DNA of 64,000 bases, taken from contig CM023540.1 in NCBI GenBank assembly GCA_013350335.1, forward strand, positions 47,971,222 through 48,035,221, given 5' to 3'. This stretch comes from Chimonanthus salicifolius. Lineage: Eukaryota > Streptophyta > Magnoliopsida > Laurales > Calycanthaceae. Below, one piece after another: positions 46,610 through 59,519 of the stretch (within the stretch, counting starts at the first letter, position 1; the number at the start of each line of letters is the position of its first letter). The position numbers and the translations under genes are program-made. The notes below the pieces were generated by a model that did no database searches, was not told the DNA's origin, and saw only the letters and a program-made list of their open reading frames with translations.

Positions 46610-47105
46610 ATGAGACCAATACGTCTATCATGGGACCACTATATCTATCATGGGGTCAACATGTCCACCATATAATCAATATCTAGGCATGAATCCAATA
46701 TGTCTACAATGTGAACAACATCTATGAGATTCATCATCCATCCCTGGTAACTCTTGATCAATGAGTATGATCTATCCATAGGTAATAACTATCCATTAAT
46801 ATAATCACTTGATGGGTATAATCCATCAATGGGCATAACTCATAAATTCGCAGAACCAATATGTCTATCATAGGATCAACAAGTTTAACATAAGACCAAT
46901 ACGTCTACTATGGGACCAACATGTCCACCATAATACCAATACGTCTACCATGGGACCATCATTTCTAACATAAGACCAATACGTCTACTATGGCACCAAC
47001 ATGTCCACCATAATACCAATACGTCTACCATGGGACCAACATGTCTAACATAAGACCAATACGTCTACCATGGGACCAACATGTCTACCCTAAGACCAAC
47101 ATCCA
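46610..47105. repeat. Minisatellite, 20-bp half units in 40-bp dimers
   Basis: GACCAATACGTCTACCATGG alternates with (G)ACCAACATGTC(C/T)A(C/A)CATAA. The regular part is 46,850-47,105, with diverged copies back to about 46,560. There are no spacers of CRISPR type. Confidence 0.88.
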
Positions 47106-47939
47106 AGCACCACCATGGGAACCATCATCCATGGGTATACACATCCATCCTTGGTAACATTCTATCAGTGAGTATTATCTATCCATGGGTAATAATCATT
47201 CATGAATATAAACCCTCTATTGGTATAATCCATCTATGGGAATAACTAATCCAGGGGCATATCATCTACCATAAAATCTTCTATCCATAGGAACAACACT
47301 CAAATGGATCACTACGTGACTGTGGCAATAATATCAAATCATCATATCATATTATAAATATATCACGACCCCTAGTAAGACTTAGGGCCCATGAATTACT
47401 AAGCGGGAGACTCACTGACTAGCGTGATCAAGTCTACCTCGCCTTGCATCCTTCACCTCAAGGGTGATTCGGTCAAGCTCTAAAGCGGTCGGGACCTCGT
47501 CTAACGAAGCTAGCACCACCCCCATGGGGTAAAATAGTATCTAGCTCTGCACATCAACGCACATCAAGTGTACTAAATAGCCGTGAGAACAGCCCTCCAG
47601 CGTGTAGCATTTGAGGGACCTACTCCTCGACGGAAACCCTACGGGACCAAGTCTCTATAGCAGACCCCACCGTCCTGAATATCTCTCTGGAACGGTCAGT
47701 CAACCATCATAATCACGTGAGGGATGTACCCATACCACGTCTCAATATCAAGTGACCAAGTCACATATACATCTCAATGCCACAGTCTCCGTATGTTCAT
47801 ATAGAGGCTCCTACGGTCTCATGGCTACTTTAGGCCTTACTCATGGAATCTATATACTTATCTCATCATTTTAACCATACAAAGGTGAGACAATGATCTA
47901 CTGATAGGATAATTTCTTCTTTCAATAGACTGAGACATA

Positions 47940-48160
47940 ACGTTATCAATATCTCTTGAGGGACATACCCATAGCACGTCTCAATATAGTGAGGAACGCA
48001 CCCATACCACGTCTCAATCATCAATATCACGTGAGAGATACACCAATACCACATATCAATCATCAACATCACGTGAGGGACACACCCATACCACGTCTCA
48101 ATATAATCATCACGTGAGAGACGTACCCATACCACGTCTTAATATAATCAAGTGACCTAG
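47940..48160. repeat. Short tandem array, about 43-bp unit
   Basis: ATCACGTGAG(G/A)GA(C/T) followed by CCCATACCACGTCTCAAT recurs about four times, with the array extending in weaker form to 47,710. Confidence 0.75.
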
Positions 48161-49375
48161 TCACATACATCTCAGTGCCAAATTCCTCATCAGTCCATCT
48201 TAAGAATTTTCACAGTTCTCTAGCCACTATAGGCTTTACTCGAGTAACAAACATATATGTCTCACCAAGGCATCATAACCTCTTCGGGCCGCCTTCGAGG
48301 GATCCAACATCTAACATTAAGGTTTATATTAGGGAAGGTATATCCTACCAATCCCTTTCTACCCTTCACATTTGCTCAACATCTAACATCATCCTTAATA
48401 TAAAGTGATGATACAATGCATCTTTTGATCGAGCTGAGGCACAATAGCTCTCAGTTGCCTACGTACCACACAGTGGATCAAATCAACCGTAGTTCATTAT
48501 TTTCACATTTGGGTTGACATTGGGGAGTGATCATACTTTTACTTTGGGGAAATCAAGAAAGGTTTTCTTAGTATTTACATTGCATTCTATGCATTCTCAA
48601 TCATGCTAGCCCATCCCCATTGTAGCAGAAGTTAACTCCCTTAGGTTTTAAGAAACTTGACCTTAACTCACTCATATCACTTAGTCTAACCCTTTACCAA
48701 GTTCCTCTTCAAATCATGAAAATTCGTTCTACACATGGTTAGGTCAATCCACCACAACCGTTATTAACATAGGTACTCCCTAGTAATATACACATAATCA
48801 ATTAATCCAAGTATGGCATTAAAACACATTCATCATGCTTATTATATGAGTTACCATCTAAAAATTCATAATCATGAAAATTCATTTGATACATGCATTA
48901 CTCATAACCAGACACAAGTATAGGAAGTTATCAAGGCCCTATATTACACATCTTGGGCAATCTTGATTTATCATACATTATATCATACTTTAACACATCA
49001 CAAATCTATGAATTCTCAATTATAGTAAACATATAATCATAGGGAACTTGAGAAACTCATACATATGTATTTGATACAATATATTCATATTAATCACACA
49101 TAGGCATAAAGAGGTCAAACCATAACCTTACCCAACTATGCATTGGAATGTGCATAAGGCAATATTCACTCAAACATATTATCACACACCTGTGAGCATG
49201 AAATTTTACAAATATTCCCAATGCTCTAAGTATATGGCATTCTCCAATTTTACCCAATGTTATCAAACTCGAATCGTATCGAAATTAGTTTAGGGGTGTG
49301 AATTGTGAATCGAAAATCGTACGATTCATATATCCTCTTATTTCCATAACCATTTTGTTGACCTGGGCCATTACA

Positions 49376-50571
49376 TTAATCAAGTATAGCCATGGATGTG
49401 ACCTCATCATTAGATTTGGTCATTTATTTTTTAGCCTTTAGAGATTCAACAGTGAGTTCAATATTGAGTTTGAACAATTTAAAAGAGTAGTGAGGTTGAG
49501 CAGTGATTTGTGGAATCGAGTTGGGTTGAGAATTAAGAATTGGATTGTACATCAATCATTTGGAATTGTGCAAATTCGATTAATCAATGTGAGTGATCCA
49601 ATTGACCATTCAATCTGTGAACTTATCTGGAGAAGTAGTAAATTGTTTTGAGTAAACTTCGACTTTTAGCGTCTCAATGGTCCTGAATTTTATCGGGGTT
49701 CAAGGTTTGGGACCCTACCACTTCTTGATCCACATCATTGCACATAAGAATTTAGAATCAGTTCATGTTTGACCAAGAGTAGTGATCTAAGTGTCTGGTG
49801 CAAGAAAGGCTAGGGAACGTAGTAAAGAGATGCAGATGAATATGAGAAAATCAAATGAAGCTATTGGAGAGCATTCTTCATTCTCAAACGAATAATTCAT
49901 GAATATGAGTTTGGTTGGTTTTCCCCTCAGAAGAAGATAAGGCATTTTCATCAATCTCCCAACAAAAGAGCTAACCAAGGGAGAATTGTAATAGTGCAAT
50001 GATATTGGGGATGCGTAAAAAGTTGGACATTTTATCCCGAGAGTAGTACAATTGAAGATGAAGTTATGGTGTGGAGAATCAACCACCAATTCGTGTAAAC
50101 AATTGTAAAGAAAATAAACCAGGATTTTTGCTATTTCCAGACCACGACAAGCATTGATTGGAGCAAAATGTTCTTTCAGGTGATTGAGAAAGCCTTGGCC
50201 CTACGCATGTGGGAATCTTTTATTTATATCACCATCCTCTATGGTGGGAAGCCTTTTTTAGGAGCATAACTCTTCATGTACTTTATCTTTAAAGGAAACA
50301 AATTGACTTGATGAATGCATATGGCTTGCATGCCAACATCTATAGGTAGTATATGACGCTCTCACAAATTATGTAACAAAATCGGATGATCTAAAGAGAT
50401 AGAACAGAAAAGTCCTCGGGAGAAGAATTGATGACCTCAATGGACCCTTTGGGGCAATTTGCGAGGATCTGGAGTAACACCTCTGCCAATAAGAGTCATT
50501 TTGAGGAACCAAGAGAAAAACTACTTGAGGATCTCACGAGGGTTGATCAAAGTCTTGTTATGACCAATCAA
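49376..50571. other. Unassigned non-coding DNA
   Basis: No convincing gene. 49,800-50,090 has a 100-codon minus-strand frame without recognisable motifs. The last 65 bp (50,513-50,577) recur diverged at 52,956-53,023. Confidence 0.4.
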
Positions 50572-51190
50572 GGAATATCGTGCCATGGCCAATACTGCCT
50601 TTGAGTTACTTTGGTTTCAGCAACTTCTCTCCGATTAAGCTTTACCCATTTTAAATCATTAATAATTTTCTATGACAATTAGACTATTATCAACTTTTCA
50701 CCCAACTCTGTGTTTCATTAAAGGAAAAAACATATTGAAGTTGACTGTCATTTCCTTCGTCATCACATTTCTACAGGACAAATCTTCACCCATTATCTAC
50801 AATCCAAGGATCAACTTGTCGATATGCTTACCAAGTTGTTTCTCATCACAACTCAACCATATTTTTGGAAAGTTGGGTTTAATCATTATCTTCGCACCAA
50901 CTTGAGGGGGAGTGTTGTGGAACCCAGTTCTGGATAGTTGAACACGACAATCCAATTTGGGAAAGTTGACCAAGTTTATGTCATACTTGCAATTAGATCT
51001 GTAGTTGATGTAAATTGATTATTCTTTTTACTCTTTCCTTTTTAGCTCCCGTGAATGGCTCCATGTAATATATTTATACCTATATATACTCTCCTTCAAT
51101 GTCTCAAATGCAATACAAAGAAAAGCTTCTCTCCACTATCATCGATTTTCTTATTCTTCTACTTCTTTTTCCTCATTATTTTCTATAGGC
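50572..51190 (+). mobile_element. copia 3 fragment: RNase H end plus 3' LTR
   Basis: The fragment begins at EYRAMANTAFELLWFQQLLS (50,572) and continues through KHIEVDCHFL and QSKDQLVD-LTK, the C-terminal RNase H of copia, with frameshifts. A polypurine tract TTGAGGGGGAG abuts the LTR start TGTTGTGGAACCCAG at 50,913, close to the copia 1 LTR start, so the two are related families. The LTR end is not sharp; about 51,190 is an estimate. All upstream parts are missing. Confidence 0.78.
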
Positions 51191-53537
51191 TAGTCATCCG
51201 GCGTCTCATTAACCACATATGCAATCCAGTGGGTTGTATGGTAGCACGAGTATGCCATGTGTGGGTCAACCATCAAGATGGTTAGAAATCAATGCACCAC
51301 ACATGATAGTGGAGCAAAAGTTGGAAAAGAATGTGTTTGGTGCAATGGACACATATCGTCGGGACGATGTTCATAACCCCACTTGTTTGTCAAGCTGGAA
51401 CTATTCATTCTGGGATTATGTTGGGGATGACTATGGAGAACCTCGATATTGATGTTTCATATTGTAGAAAGGTAATTATTAGATTTATTATGCATTTCAA
51501 TTGCATATATTGTTTATTTTGAACTTATTGTTTATTTCATTTTAGAAGTTAATATATTCAATGTCTTGCATTTGCTGGAACCAAACATGTGTAAGTGTTG
51601 ACTCGTTGATACATGTACCCTCCCTCGCATCGCCGCTTACTTCCCACTCACCTTAATGCTTGCAATATCTCCTCTCCCTAGTCTGACTTCGTGAGTGCAT
51701 GTGACAATGTCTTTCTTTACTTTACTGCTTCAATTATATACTATTTAATTATTTTGAACTTATGATTGTATTTTATTACAAAGCTATACTCCACAAAAAA
51801 TCATCGAATGCATTGGTCCCCAGTCCCTACGGCATAATCTATCTCGGTCTTGCCACATCCTCAGAAATACGACGTTTCCATGTCACTCGGCCTCAGATAC
51901 ACATCCTCACAATTTAAGGTCTAATCCACCCTAGTATTTGTCCATCTATTTCACTTATTTAACTTCTTAAGCATAGATACTTTCAATTTACTTAACTCAA
52001 TTCATACTAATCATGAAAAAATATCTTATTATGTAAGGATCGACTTGACATACATGGTATATGCATTTTTGGTACACTATACAAGTTTTGAAGATAGATA
52101 CATCCAATACATTTACGCCTACATAAGTACACCTTCAGGAAATGCATTCTTTCATTTATTATTCATTTTTTATGTCTAATTCTTTATTTGTAATTATTTA
52201 TGGTGTCATTTTATTGTTTTCATTTATTAATTTTTTATGTCTCATTCTTGAATTGTAATTATTTTTAGACATCCACTTCATTCATTACAAATTTATTTAG
52301 CGATTTTCATATTTATTTAAACTTTTTCAGAATTATTCATCGTATTTAAGATTTATTTAAACATTTATTCAAAGATCCATAAATTGGCCTTGTATTTGTA
52401 ACAGTTTTCGGATTTATTTAATTCCTTGGTATATTTCAATTAGAATTTTTATTTAACATAATGGAGAAGATATTCCACGAAATTTTACATTATCTTTAAA
52501 TTTATACAAATCGTTTATGAATAATTAATTTTATACATGCATTGCTGTATACTTCATTGTTTATTTGTAGTGTATATGTGAAATTAATTTTACAAGATTA
52601 TTTTCATTTCAATCCATTTTTCCTCATTTTTACTTAATTTGATTAAATATTCAAGTAATTATTTTACATTATAGTCATTTCGTACTAATTAACTGCATCA
52701 ATAACTTAGCAGAAAATTACTATAATTTATTTTCCATTTCTCTAGTTTTTTGGCTATTTTTCAAAATATTTGAAAATCTCAAATTCGTAATTTGAAAAAC
52801 TAACTTTGATATTTAAATATCCATTAAATGATGATACAATTACATAGAAATAAAGCCCATAATTTTCTATAATTTTTTCAAAAAAATTATAAAAAACAAA
52901 AGAAACAGAAACCATAACGACGATTTGTCGCCAATATAGTTTTTAAATCCTTTAGAAAAACTACTCGAGGATCTCAAGAAGGTTGATGAAAGCGTTGTTA
53001 GTATCAATCGAGGAATTATCAATTGACAATTAAAGAAGAAATATTCATTACAGGTGAAGGAAATAATCTTGACCATGAGGTGTTGACATGAAAAAGAGGT
53101 TAACTTTGAATTTTACCAAACTTGACAATTTTACTATATGTCTACTGGCATCTAAATGGGTCTAAAATAAGTTCATCAAGACTTGTTCATGATCCAAATT
53201 GATGCTCAACACTTAATTAAATGGGCCACACTTTGGCCCATCAACACTTACACAAGCCTAAGATACATGCCATGATCATGGAACCTAATATGTGTAACTA
53301 GGCATGGATATGGTCCAATTTATCCAAAGTAATGTGGGAGTTTGATATTATTAATTGATCAACATGTGGGGCCCACCTCATGTAAAATGGACCTTGTTGA
53401 TCAACAGAAGTTTGGAAAATCCATATTATTAATTAAATCAACATGTGGTGACCATCCTTTGATCACGGGGTTTTCATCAACTCACCTTTTGTCTCTCACC
53501 ACCTAGAGGCACTCCATACATTTTTTACTTTGTATCT
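51191..53537. other. AT-rich non-coding DNA
   Basis: A 77-codon plus-strand frame at 51,219-51,452 shows no known motif. 52,100-52,900 is very AT-rich. 52,956-53,023 is the partner of the repeat at 50,513. No gene is supported. Confidence 0.45.
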
Positions 53538-53542
53538 CCCAC

Positions 53543-53760
53543 TGTTGAATAAGGAGAGAGAATTTGAGTGGGAGCGAATTTCCTAATTCAATTAAGAATT
53601 TTGTATGTTCTTTTATAAAGACACCATGTTCTAATTATTTGATACAAAATAATAAAATCTCTCTCTTTTTCTCGTGGTTTTTCCCTTAGGAGTTTTCCAC
53701 ATAAATCTCTTGTGTTATGTTGTTTATGGATTGTTATTCTATGTGATATGTATTTCTAGA
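53543..53760 (+). repeat. 5' LTR of copia 2
   Basis: Starts TGTTGAATAAGG and ends TTCTAGA (3' LTR has CTACA). TTTTATAAAGACACC at about 53,611 is TATA-like. Confidence 0.92.
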
Positions 53761-53774
53761 TGGTATCAATTGTC
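53761..53774 (+). promoter_or_regulatory. Primer-binding site of copia 2
   Basis: TGGTATCAATTGTC directly follows the 5' LTR; the first eight bases match the tRNA-iMet complement. Confidence 0.78.
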
Positions 53775-54082
53775 GGTCTTCGATCTTGTATTTGATCGAC
53801 CAATATCCAGTGGAGAGACACTCGCCTTTCTCGTCAGACCGGGCTTCCCTCGCCTTGGGGCTATCCGTTTGTGATTCTTAAAAGTCTAGTTTTGCGTTGG
53901 AGAACCCACAAATCTCTCGACACTCTCCAATCGCCGTTGAAGATTGCCTCTTGCGTCGCTACTTCTCTTCTCACCAGCATTGGCGTTGCCCAGGCCTAGC
54001 CGTCATTGCTACTGTACAATGAAGAACAAAGGCTATTTTGTTTCTCTCCTCTCGACTTGGTGGTTTGAGGACCACCATCTTC

Positions 54083-57000
54083 TGTAAGGACCCGGAGTTT
54101 TAACTCCCTCTTTTATGTAATTTATTTATCATATAAATGAAATATATAATGTTGGTCCAATAAATGTAAATATTTATTAAAAGAAATAAGGAAAACTAAA
54201 TTCCCCTTAGATGATACATCGACTTGGTCGATGTGTCGGCAAAGTTGAATATTTCCGGACGATACATCGATTGGATCGATATGACGGGGAAAAACTAATA
54301 TCCAAATCTGAGGTATAAGTGATCAAAAGGATACATCGACGTGGTCAATGTCTTGGTGAAAAGAAAATCCAATGGGTCAACACATCGACAAAGTCGATGT
54401 GTTAAGTAGCCAGAACGTCTTCAGCAGACACTCTGTCTACTACCACCCAAACCCTTCATTTTTCTATGCATAGGCATGCACAATGCCTCTTCTGTTTTCA
54501 AGGACTCAATTAAGAGTCTAGGGATAGCAAAAGATTTAGATAAAAAGAAGAGAAAACGAAGGGAAAGGGAAGAAAAGAAAAAAAGAAAAGGAGAGAAAAA
54601 ACAGTAAAGAAAACAGAGAAGAACCAGAGTGCCTAACCACCCCTCTTACTCATCCGAGTACACCCTATCACTTGCATCTCAACCCTCAACTCGACCAAGA
54701 GCCTTTTCACCTCCTCAGAGGCTCCCTCTGTTCGAGAAAGGAAGGAGAGACCAACAAGGGGAAAAAGAAATCGAGCTAGCAAGGAGGGTGGAGAGCAAAG
54801 AGACAAGGGATATCAGATTACATCCATTCACGCACACCTGCGAATCACTCGAGGTAGGTGAATATCTGATAGTTTTGAGTAAATCAATAACACTAGGTTG
54901 TTTAGAAAACTTGTATGAATGGATTGGAAAATAAAAAACCCAAGAACAATGAGCACCTGAGTAAAGGGAAACCACGGATAATGGGTCCCTGACTTCTGAC
55001 TCAACCCAGTCGATGTGTCCTCTGGGGCAAGTATCCAGCAAAAGGACTAAAAAAAAGTAAACCCGGGATGACACATCGCCGAAGTCGATGTCTCGGCCTG
55101 GGTATGATAGAGATGGGAGTCGGAGTGAACGAATGATCCATTAATCCCAGAGAGACCCATCGACAAAGTTGATGTGTCTGTCTGGGTATGACTGGACTAT
55201 AAATGAAATAATCGGTCTAAGTGTACTGAAATAATATATCGACAAAGTCTAGTTCAAGGACGATATATCGATAGAATCAATGTATCGGCTTGTGAACAAA
55301 GATGGAATATAAGTTCAAATAAGCCAAAAACCCAGAGGACACAGATATCGATTTGATCGATAGGTATGGTTCGAGAACAGCGGACGATGCATCGACTATC
55401 TTGACATATCGAATATATACATCTGTGTATGTATCGACTGGGTTGATACGTACTATCGAGAACATAGAATAAACGTAAGTATGAATGGATCATTAACCGA
55501 TGTATCGGCCAAGGCCAACATATTAGCCTAAGTATACTGAAAATGAGATTATAGGCAATGAACTGATTCAAAGTCTATGCATCGACTATGCCGATGTATC
55601 GGCGGAAGAGCACAGTATGAATATATGCATCTATAGATGTATTGAGTGGATCGATACATATCATCAGGTATATGCACCTGCATATGTATTGACTGGATCG
55701 ATACATATGGTTTGAAAACATAAAACCAAAACGAATAGCAAACTCTGAAGAACATGTCGATGTTCTCGCATATCGAACCAATGAAACCATAGAGGTATCG
55801 ACTGGGTTGATACATGTAACCTGAGAACAATAACATGAACTGAAACAGACAGAGCCCAGTTGACATATCGAGATGATCGATGTGTCGACTGTGTCCAGTG
55901 GTGATGTATCGACTGTGTCGATATGTCGGCTTGAAACAGAGACGATTTATCAAGGTTAATATATCTGTTGTTAAAATTAAATATGAATGAAATCTTTTAG
56001 GTCTTGGAAATCATACGATAGACCTTTAGGTCTGGTCTAGACCTACACCGATTAGACAAGGATTTTATGTGTTAATAATCTATAAATTGTGATTTGAAAC
56101 ATGTACATGGACAAAAGGAATCGAGGGTAACTCCGACTCCATTCGGACGAACGTTTGAGTTTTCCTTTAGTTGATCACTTCGATTAGGTAGGAGTTCATA
56201 CTTTATTGAAGCGCAATGAGCTGAATGATTTTATTACATATTATATCTTTTAAAAGCATAAATATAGATTTATGAGATTATGATTTTATTATGTACATGT
56301 TTGATGAGAAATTATTTGATTTATGATTTTGTCATCATGATTGCACACATTACCTCATGCATGGTTGCATGGGAGGGTTGACATTAGCAAGCCAAGAAGG
56401 AAATGTCTGGACTTTGTTTGGTTTTGCATGAGAGTGATTTACAGTATCGAGCTAAGAAGGAATTGTCCGGACTTTGCTTGGTATCGTGTACAATAAGTTA
56501 AATATTAGACTTTGGCCAGGTCCTTGTGTATAAATCCTACAGCAATAATTGCGCCAAAAGAGCTCTCGAGTAGGTCCTGAAACCTTGTGCAGAGGGAGGA
56601 GACCACACTCCACCGATAGTTTCGGTTAATTTGTGGATGGGTAACAGCAACCTAGTGGTCGCTGCCTCAAATGTTGTGGACATAAGTGGCCAATATTGAG
56701 AGTTATTATTTGAAGTGATAGTTGTGATCTGAGGCATGGAAATGGGTGGGCATATCATTGATGCATGACACTTGTGGCATATCATTTTTATGATTTCTGA
56801 GTTATAAAACTTTGGTATTCTCTTATCGTATTTTGAGAAACATGTATTGATCATTACTTGTGATTTTCCTCATTTGTTATTTTTAATATATGTTGTTATG
56901 AGATTTCACACATAGTGCACCTTGTGATCGGAATTTCCTACTGGACAAGTTGACTAAGCCCATATATTTTCCCCTCAGATGTTAATGCAGATCATGATAA

Positions 57001-57462
57001 AGGAAAAGAGGATGGGCCTAGCGGTACCCAAGTCTGATCAAAGGATGGATGCGAAAAGAAGCTTGAATAACAGTAGTTAAATTGTTATCTTTTGAGAATA
57101 ATGTGAATTGTAAGAAGGTCTTCTTTTTGGGGAATGTAATATTGTGACCTTGGACAGTTAGTATTCTTGTTTTGTCTTTGACTCATATAATTGTTGGGAA
57201 TTACCTTGTCTTTGTTTGAATCTCTTTGACTCATATAATTGTTGGGAATTACATTGTCTTTGCTTGAATCGTGATTCCGCAAGTTATGCTAGCACCTGCA
57301 AAATGTAATTGTGGGCTTGTACCACGCATGTGCTAGGTTGGACCAATCAAGGGTCGGGCTTTTCGGACTCGGACTTGACTCGCGTAGTGACGTCTCCATC
57401 CTTTTTCTATAAAAAAAAAAAATTACTTTGATTTATAGATGGAAAAAAGGCGGGTCGTTACA
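54083..57462 (+). repeat. Long solo LTR (3.38 kb, gypsy type) in copia 2, TSD TCTTC
   Basis: Begins TGTAAGGACCCGGAG and ends GGCGGGTCGTTACA; the last 12 bp are an inverted match to the first 12 with one mismatch. TCTTC flanks both sides exactly (54,078-54,082; 57,463-57,467). It contains a purine-only run at 54,540-54,610, many palindromic motifs and an A-run near the 3' end. The end sequence GGGTCGTTACA is the type that precedes the primer site in Tekay/Del chromoviruses. No coding capacity; the 101-codon frame at 54,629 shows no motif. Confidence 0.85.
54205..55935. repeat. Dispersed array of CATCGAC-NNN-GTCGATG palindromes
   Basis: About 20 imperfect copies of ACATCGAC(N3-4)GTCGATGTGTCGG occur at irregular 60-200 bp spacing, for example near 54,227, 54,381, 55,078, 55,580, 55,690 and 55,905. 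Spacer bases vary while the arms stay complementary in most copies. Confidence 0.88.
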
Positions 57463-58809
57463 TCTTCAATGAATTTGCAAGTGATCGATGGTAGATTTTG
57501 AGACTCTAAGAAATGGTTTTTGTTTTTTATTGTTGCTAGTGCAAACCCATCTGGGAATCAACCACCTTTTCAACAGCGGTGGTACTGTCAGGAACCCTAG
57601 TAAGGGTAATTTCGGAGCAATGAATAAAACCTTCATCGATCCATGGCCCCTCATTTTTTTTAGTTCATTCTTTATCTCACTCTGGCCCTACCAAGCCAAG
57701 CCATCCCATTCTTCTTTGTTTCCAATCCCTTCATCTTCCAAACTTCTCAATCGAACCCAACAAAGGCACTTGCATACGTTTCCATTGAACAAGACGTTGT
57801 GAGGCCTTTGTCAACCACCCATCTCTTCACCTTTAATGCATTTAATGCCTTTGGAAGAAACACCTTTTCACTTTCTAAATATACTCACATAGTTTCCCTT
57901 TTGGTGCTCTTGTTGTTCCATCTTTTCCAGTCCAACATATTTCTGTTGAAAAAACTTACAAATACCTTGAAGTGTGATGTTATTTTTACTCCTACTTCTG
58001 TCATTATTCAAGATCGACAGTCGAAAAAGACGATTGGTGAATGCATCTATTCTAATGGGTTATATTTGATCAATTCTACTAATATGACTTGTCATACCAA
58101 CAATTTGGTGGAAAGTAGCATCTTGTATTGACGGCTTGGACATCCTTCCAACTGTGTGTTGTCAAGTTTTTTTCCTTCTATTTCACTTGACTCTAGTGTT
58201 TGTGATGTTTGTCAAGTTTCTAAACAGACTCGTTTACGTTTTGTTCGTTCTGTGTCGACATCCATTGACTTTTTTGAACTCATTCATTCTAATTTGTGGA
58301 GTGCTCCAATTAATTAATATGATAGATTCAAATACTTTATGTCATTTGATAATCATTCACAGGCTACTTGGTTATACTTGCTCTTATCCAAAACAGAGGT
58401 GTTATCTATTTTCAAAGATTTTCATAATTTGGTAGCCACTCAATTCAATGCCCAAATTAAGGTTTTCAGGTAGACAATGGTATAGAATATACCATGACTC
58501 ATTCTTAGAATATCTTCGTGGCAAATGAATTATTCATCAAACTAGTTGTGTAGGAATCCCCCCAATAGAACGGTGTGAGAGAAAAAATCTCCATATCTTA
58601 GAAGTTGTGAGAGCTCTTCTGTTTTAGATGCATGTTCCAAAGAGGTATTGGTCTCATGTAGTTTTGAACACGATTTATTTGATTAATTGACTTTGCAATC
58701 GAATACTACAATTTAAGTCTCCATTGGAGATTTTGAAAAATAGATAGTTTGATCTCTCTCATTTGCATCAGCAAGCTATACATCCTGATAAGTTCAATGC
58801 TCGGTCTAC
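57463..58809 (+). pseudogene. copia 2 protease/pre-integrase and integrase remnant (part 1)
   Basis: From about 57,945 the plus strand reads KKLTNTLKCDVIFTPTSVII and GLYLINSTN, the pre-integrase segment. A degraded HP-S-CVLSSFF zinc part and FFELIHSNLWSAP (first catalytic Asp changed to Asn) follow, then FKYFMSFDNHSQATW and GI-P-ERCERKNLHILEVVRALLF. Multiple stops interrupt it. The TRIM at 58,810 splits it after KFNARST. Confidence 0.78.
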
Positions 58810-59464
58810 CTGTAACGACCCATCCCGCTAGCACAATATTGTCCGCTTTGGGCGCACACACACAAGCCCGCACGACTTTGCTTTAGCGAGCCAACTCACT
58901 GTTGCTCCCAAAAAGCCTTATGCTAGAAGGATGAAGGGGCCCACTTAGACCCCCTCTGGGGCGGGGTATTACAATCTACCCCTTAAACTCAGAGTCGTCC
59001 CCGGTTCTATACATACATACAATAACCAATCCCACACCCTCAGGCAGAGAGTTGAACCATGCTCTGATACCATTTGTAACGACCCGTCCCGCTAACGCAA
59101 GATTTTCCGCTTTGTGCCCATGTACACGGGTCTTCACGGCTTTGCATTGGCAAGCCAACCTAATGTTGCTCCCAAAGGGCCTTGTGCTAGAAGGAAGGCT
59201 ACCATTTATATATGAGGTAATTTCCAACGTAACTAGCAATGTAGTGAGACTTTTTTCTCCATACCCTTAGGTAGAGAGTTGAACCATCCTTTGATACCAT
59301 TTTTAATGACACATCCTGCAGCACAATATTGTCCGCTTTGGGCCTACACACAGAAGGCCGCACGGCTTTGGTTTAGTGAGCGAACCCATTGTTGCTCTCA
59401 ATGGTCTTGTGCTAGAATGAGGAAGGTTATCACATATAGATCCCCTCTAGGGCGGGGTATTACA
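58810..59464 (-). mobile_element. TRIM-like element 3 with three LTR copies, TSD CTAC(C/A)
   Basis: LTR copies start at 58,810, 59,075 and 59,302 with TGTAACGACCC (the third decayed to TTTAATGACAC) and share GCACAATATTGTCCGCTTTG. The first ends GGGTATTACA at 58,973 and the third at 59,464. The first internal segment is 101 bp and ends with the inverse of the tRNA-iMet primer site (GCTCTGATACCA, 59,061-59,072). The middle LTR has lost its normal end. CTACC and CTACA flank the array. It lies inside the copia 2 integrase. Confidence 0.85.
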
Positions 59465-59471
59465 CTACAAG

Positions 59472-59472
59472 G

Positions 59473-59494
<22 letters not shown>
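59472..59494. repeat. TA microsatellite
   Basis: About eleven TA units followed by a T-run, just after TRIM 3. Confidence 0.9.
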
Positions 59495-59503
<9 letters not shown>

Positions 59504-59519
59504 TATATTCCTCTACCAA

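Larger units (their letters stand above)
46026..49375 (-). repeat. Long solo LTR (about 3.35 kb, gypsy type), TSD TTAA(C/T)
   Basis: The plus strand runs from TGTCATGGCCCGACCC to GGGCCATTACA. The inverse of the right end, TGTAATGGCCCAGGTCAAC, pairs with the left end at most positions. TTAAC and TTAAT flank it. An A/T tract at 46,068-46,083 near the left end marks this as the LTR 3' end, so orientation is minus. It holds two minisatellites and no gene. Confidence 0.65.

Noticed and set aside
46850..47105. Regular 20-bp repeats as a CRISPR-like array
   Set aside because: Units are contiguous without unique spacers, in a plant nuclear context; this is a minisatellite.
54629..54934. 101-codon plus-strand frame as a gene
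   Set aside because: It lies inside a TSD-bounded solo LTR, overlaps a purine-rich tract and has no recognisable domain.
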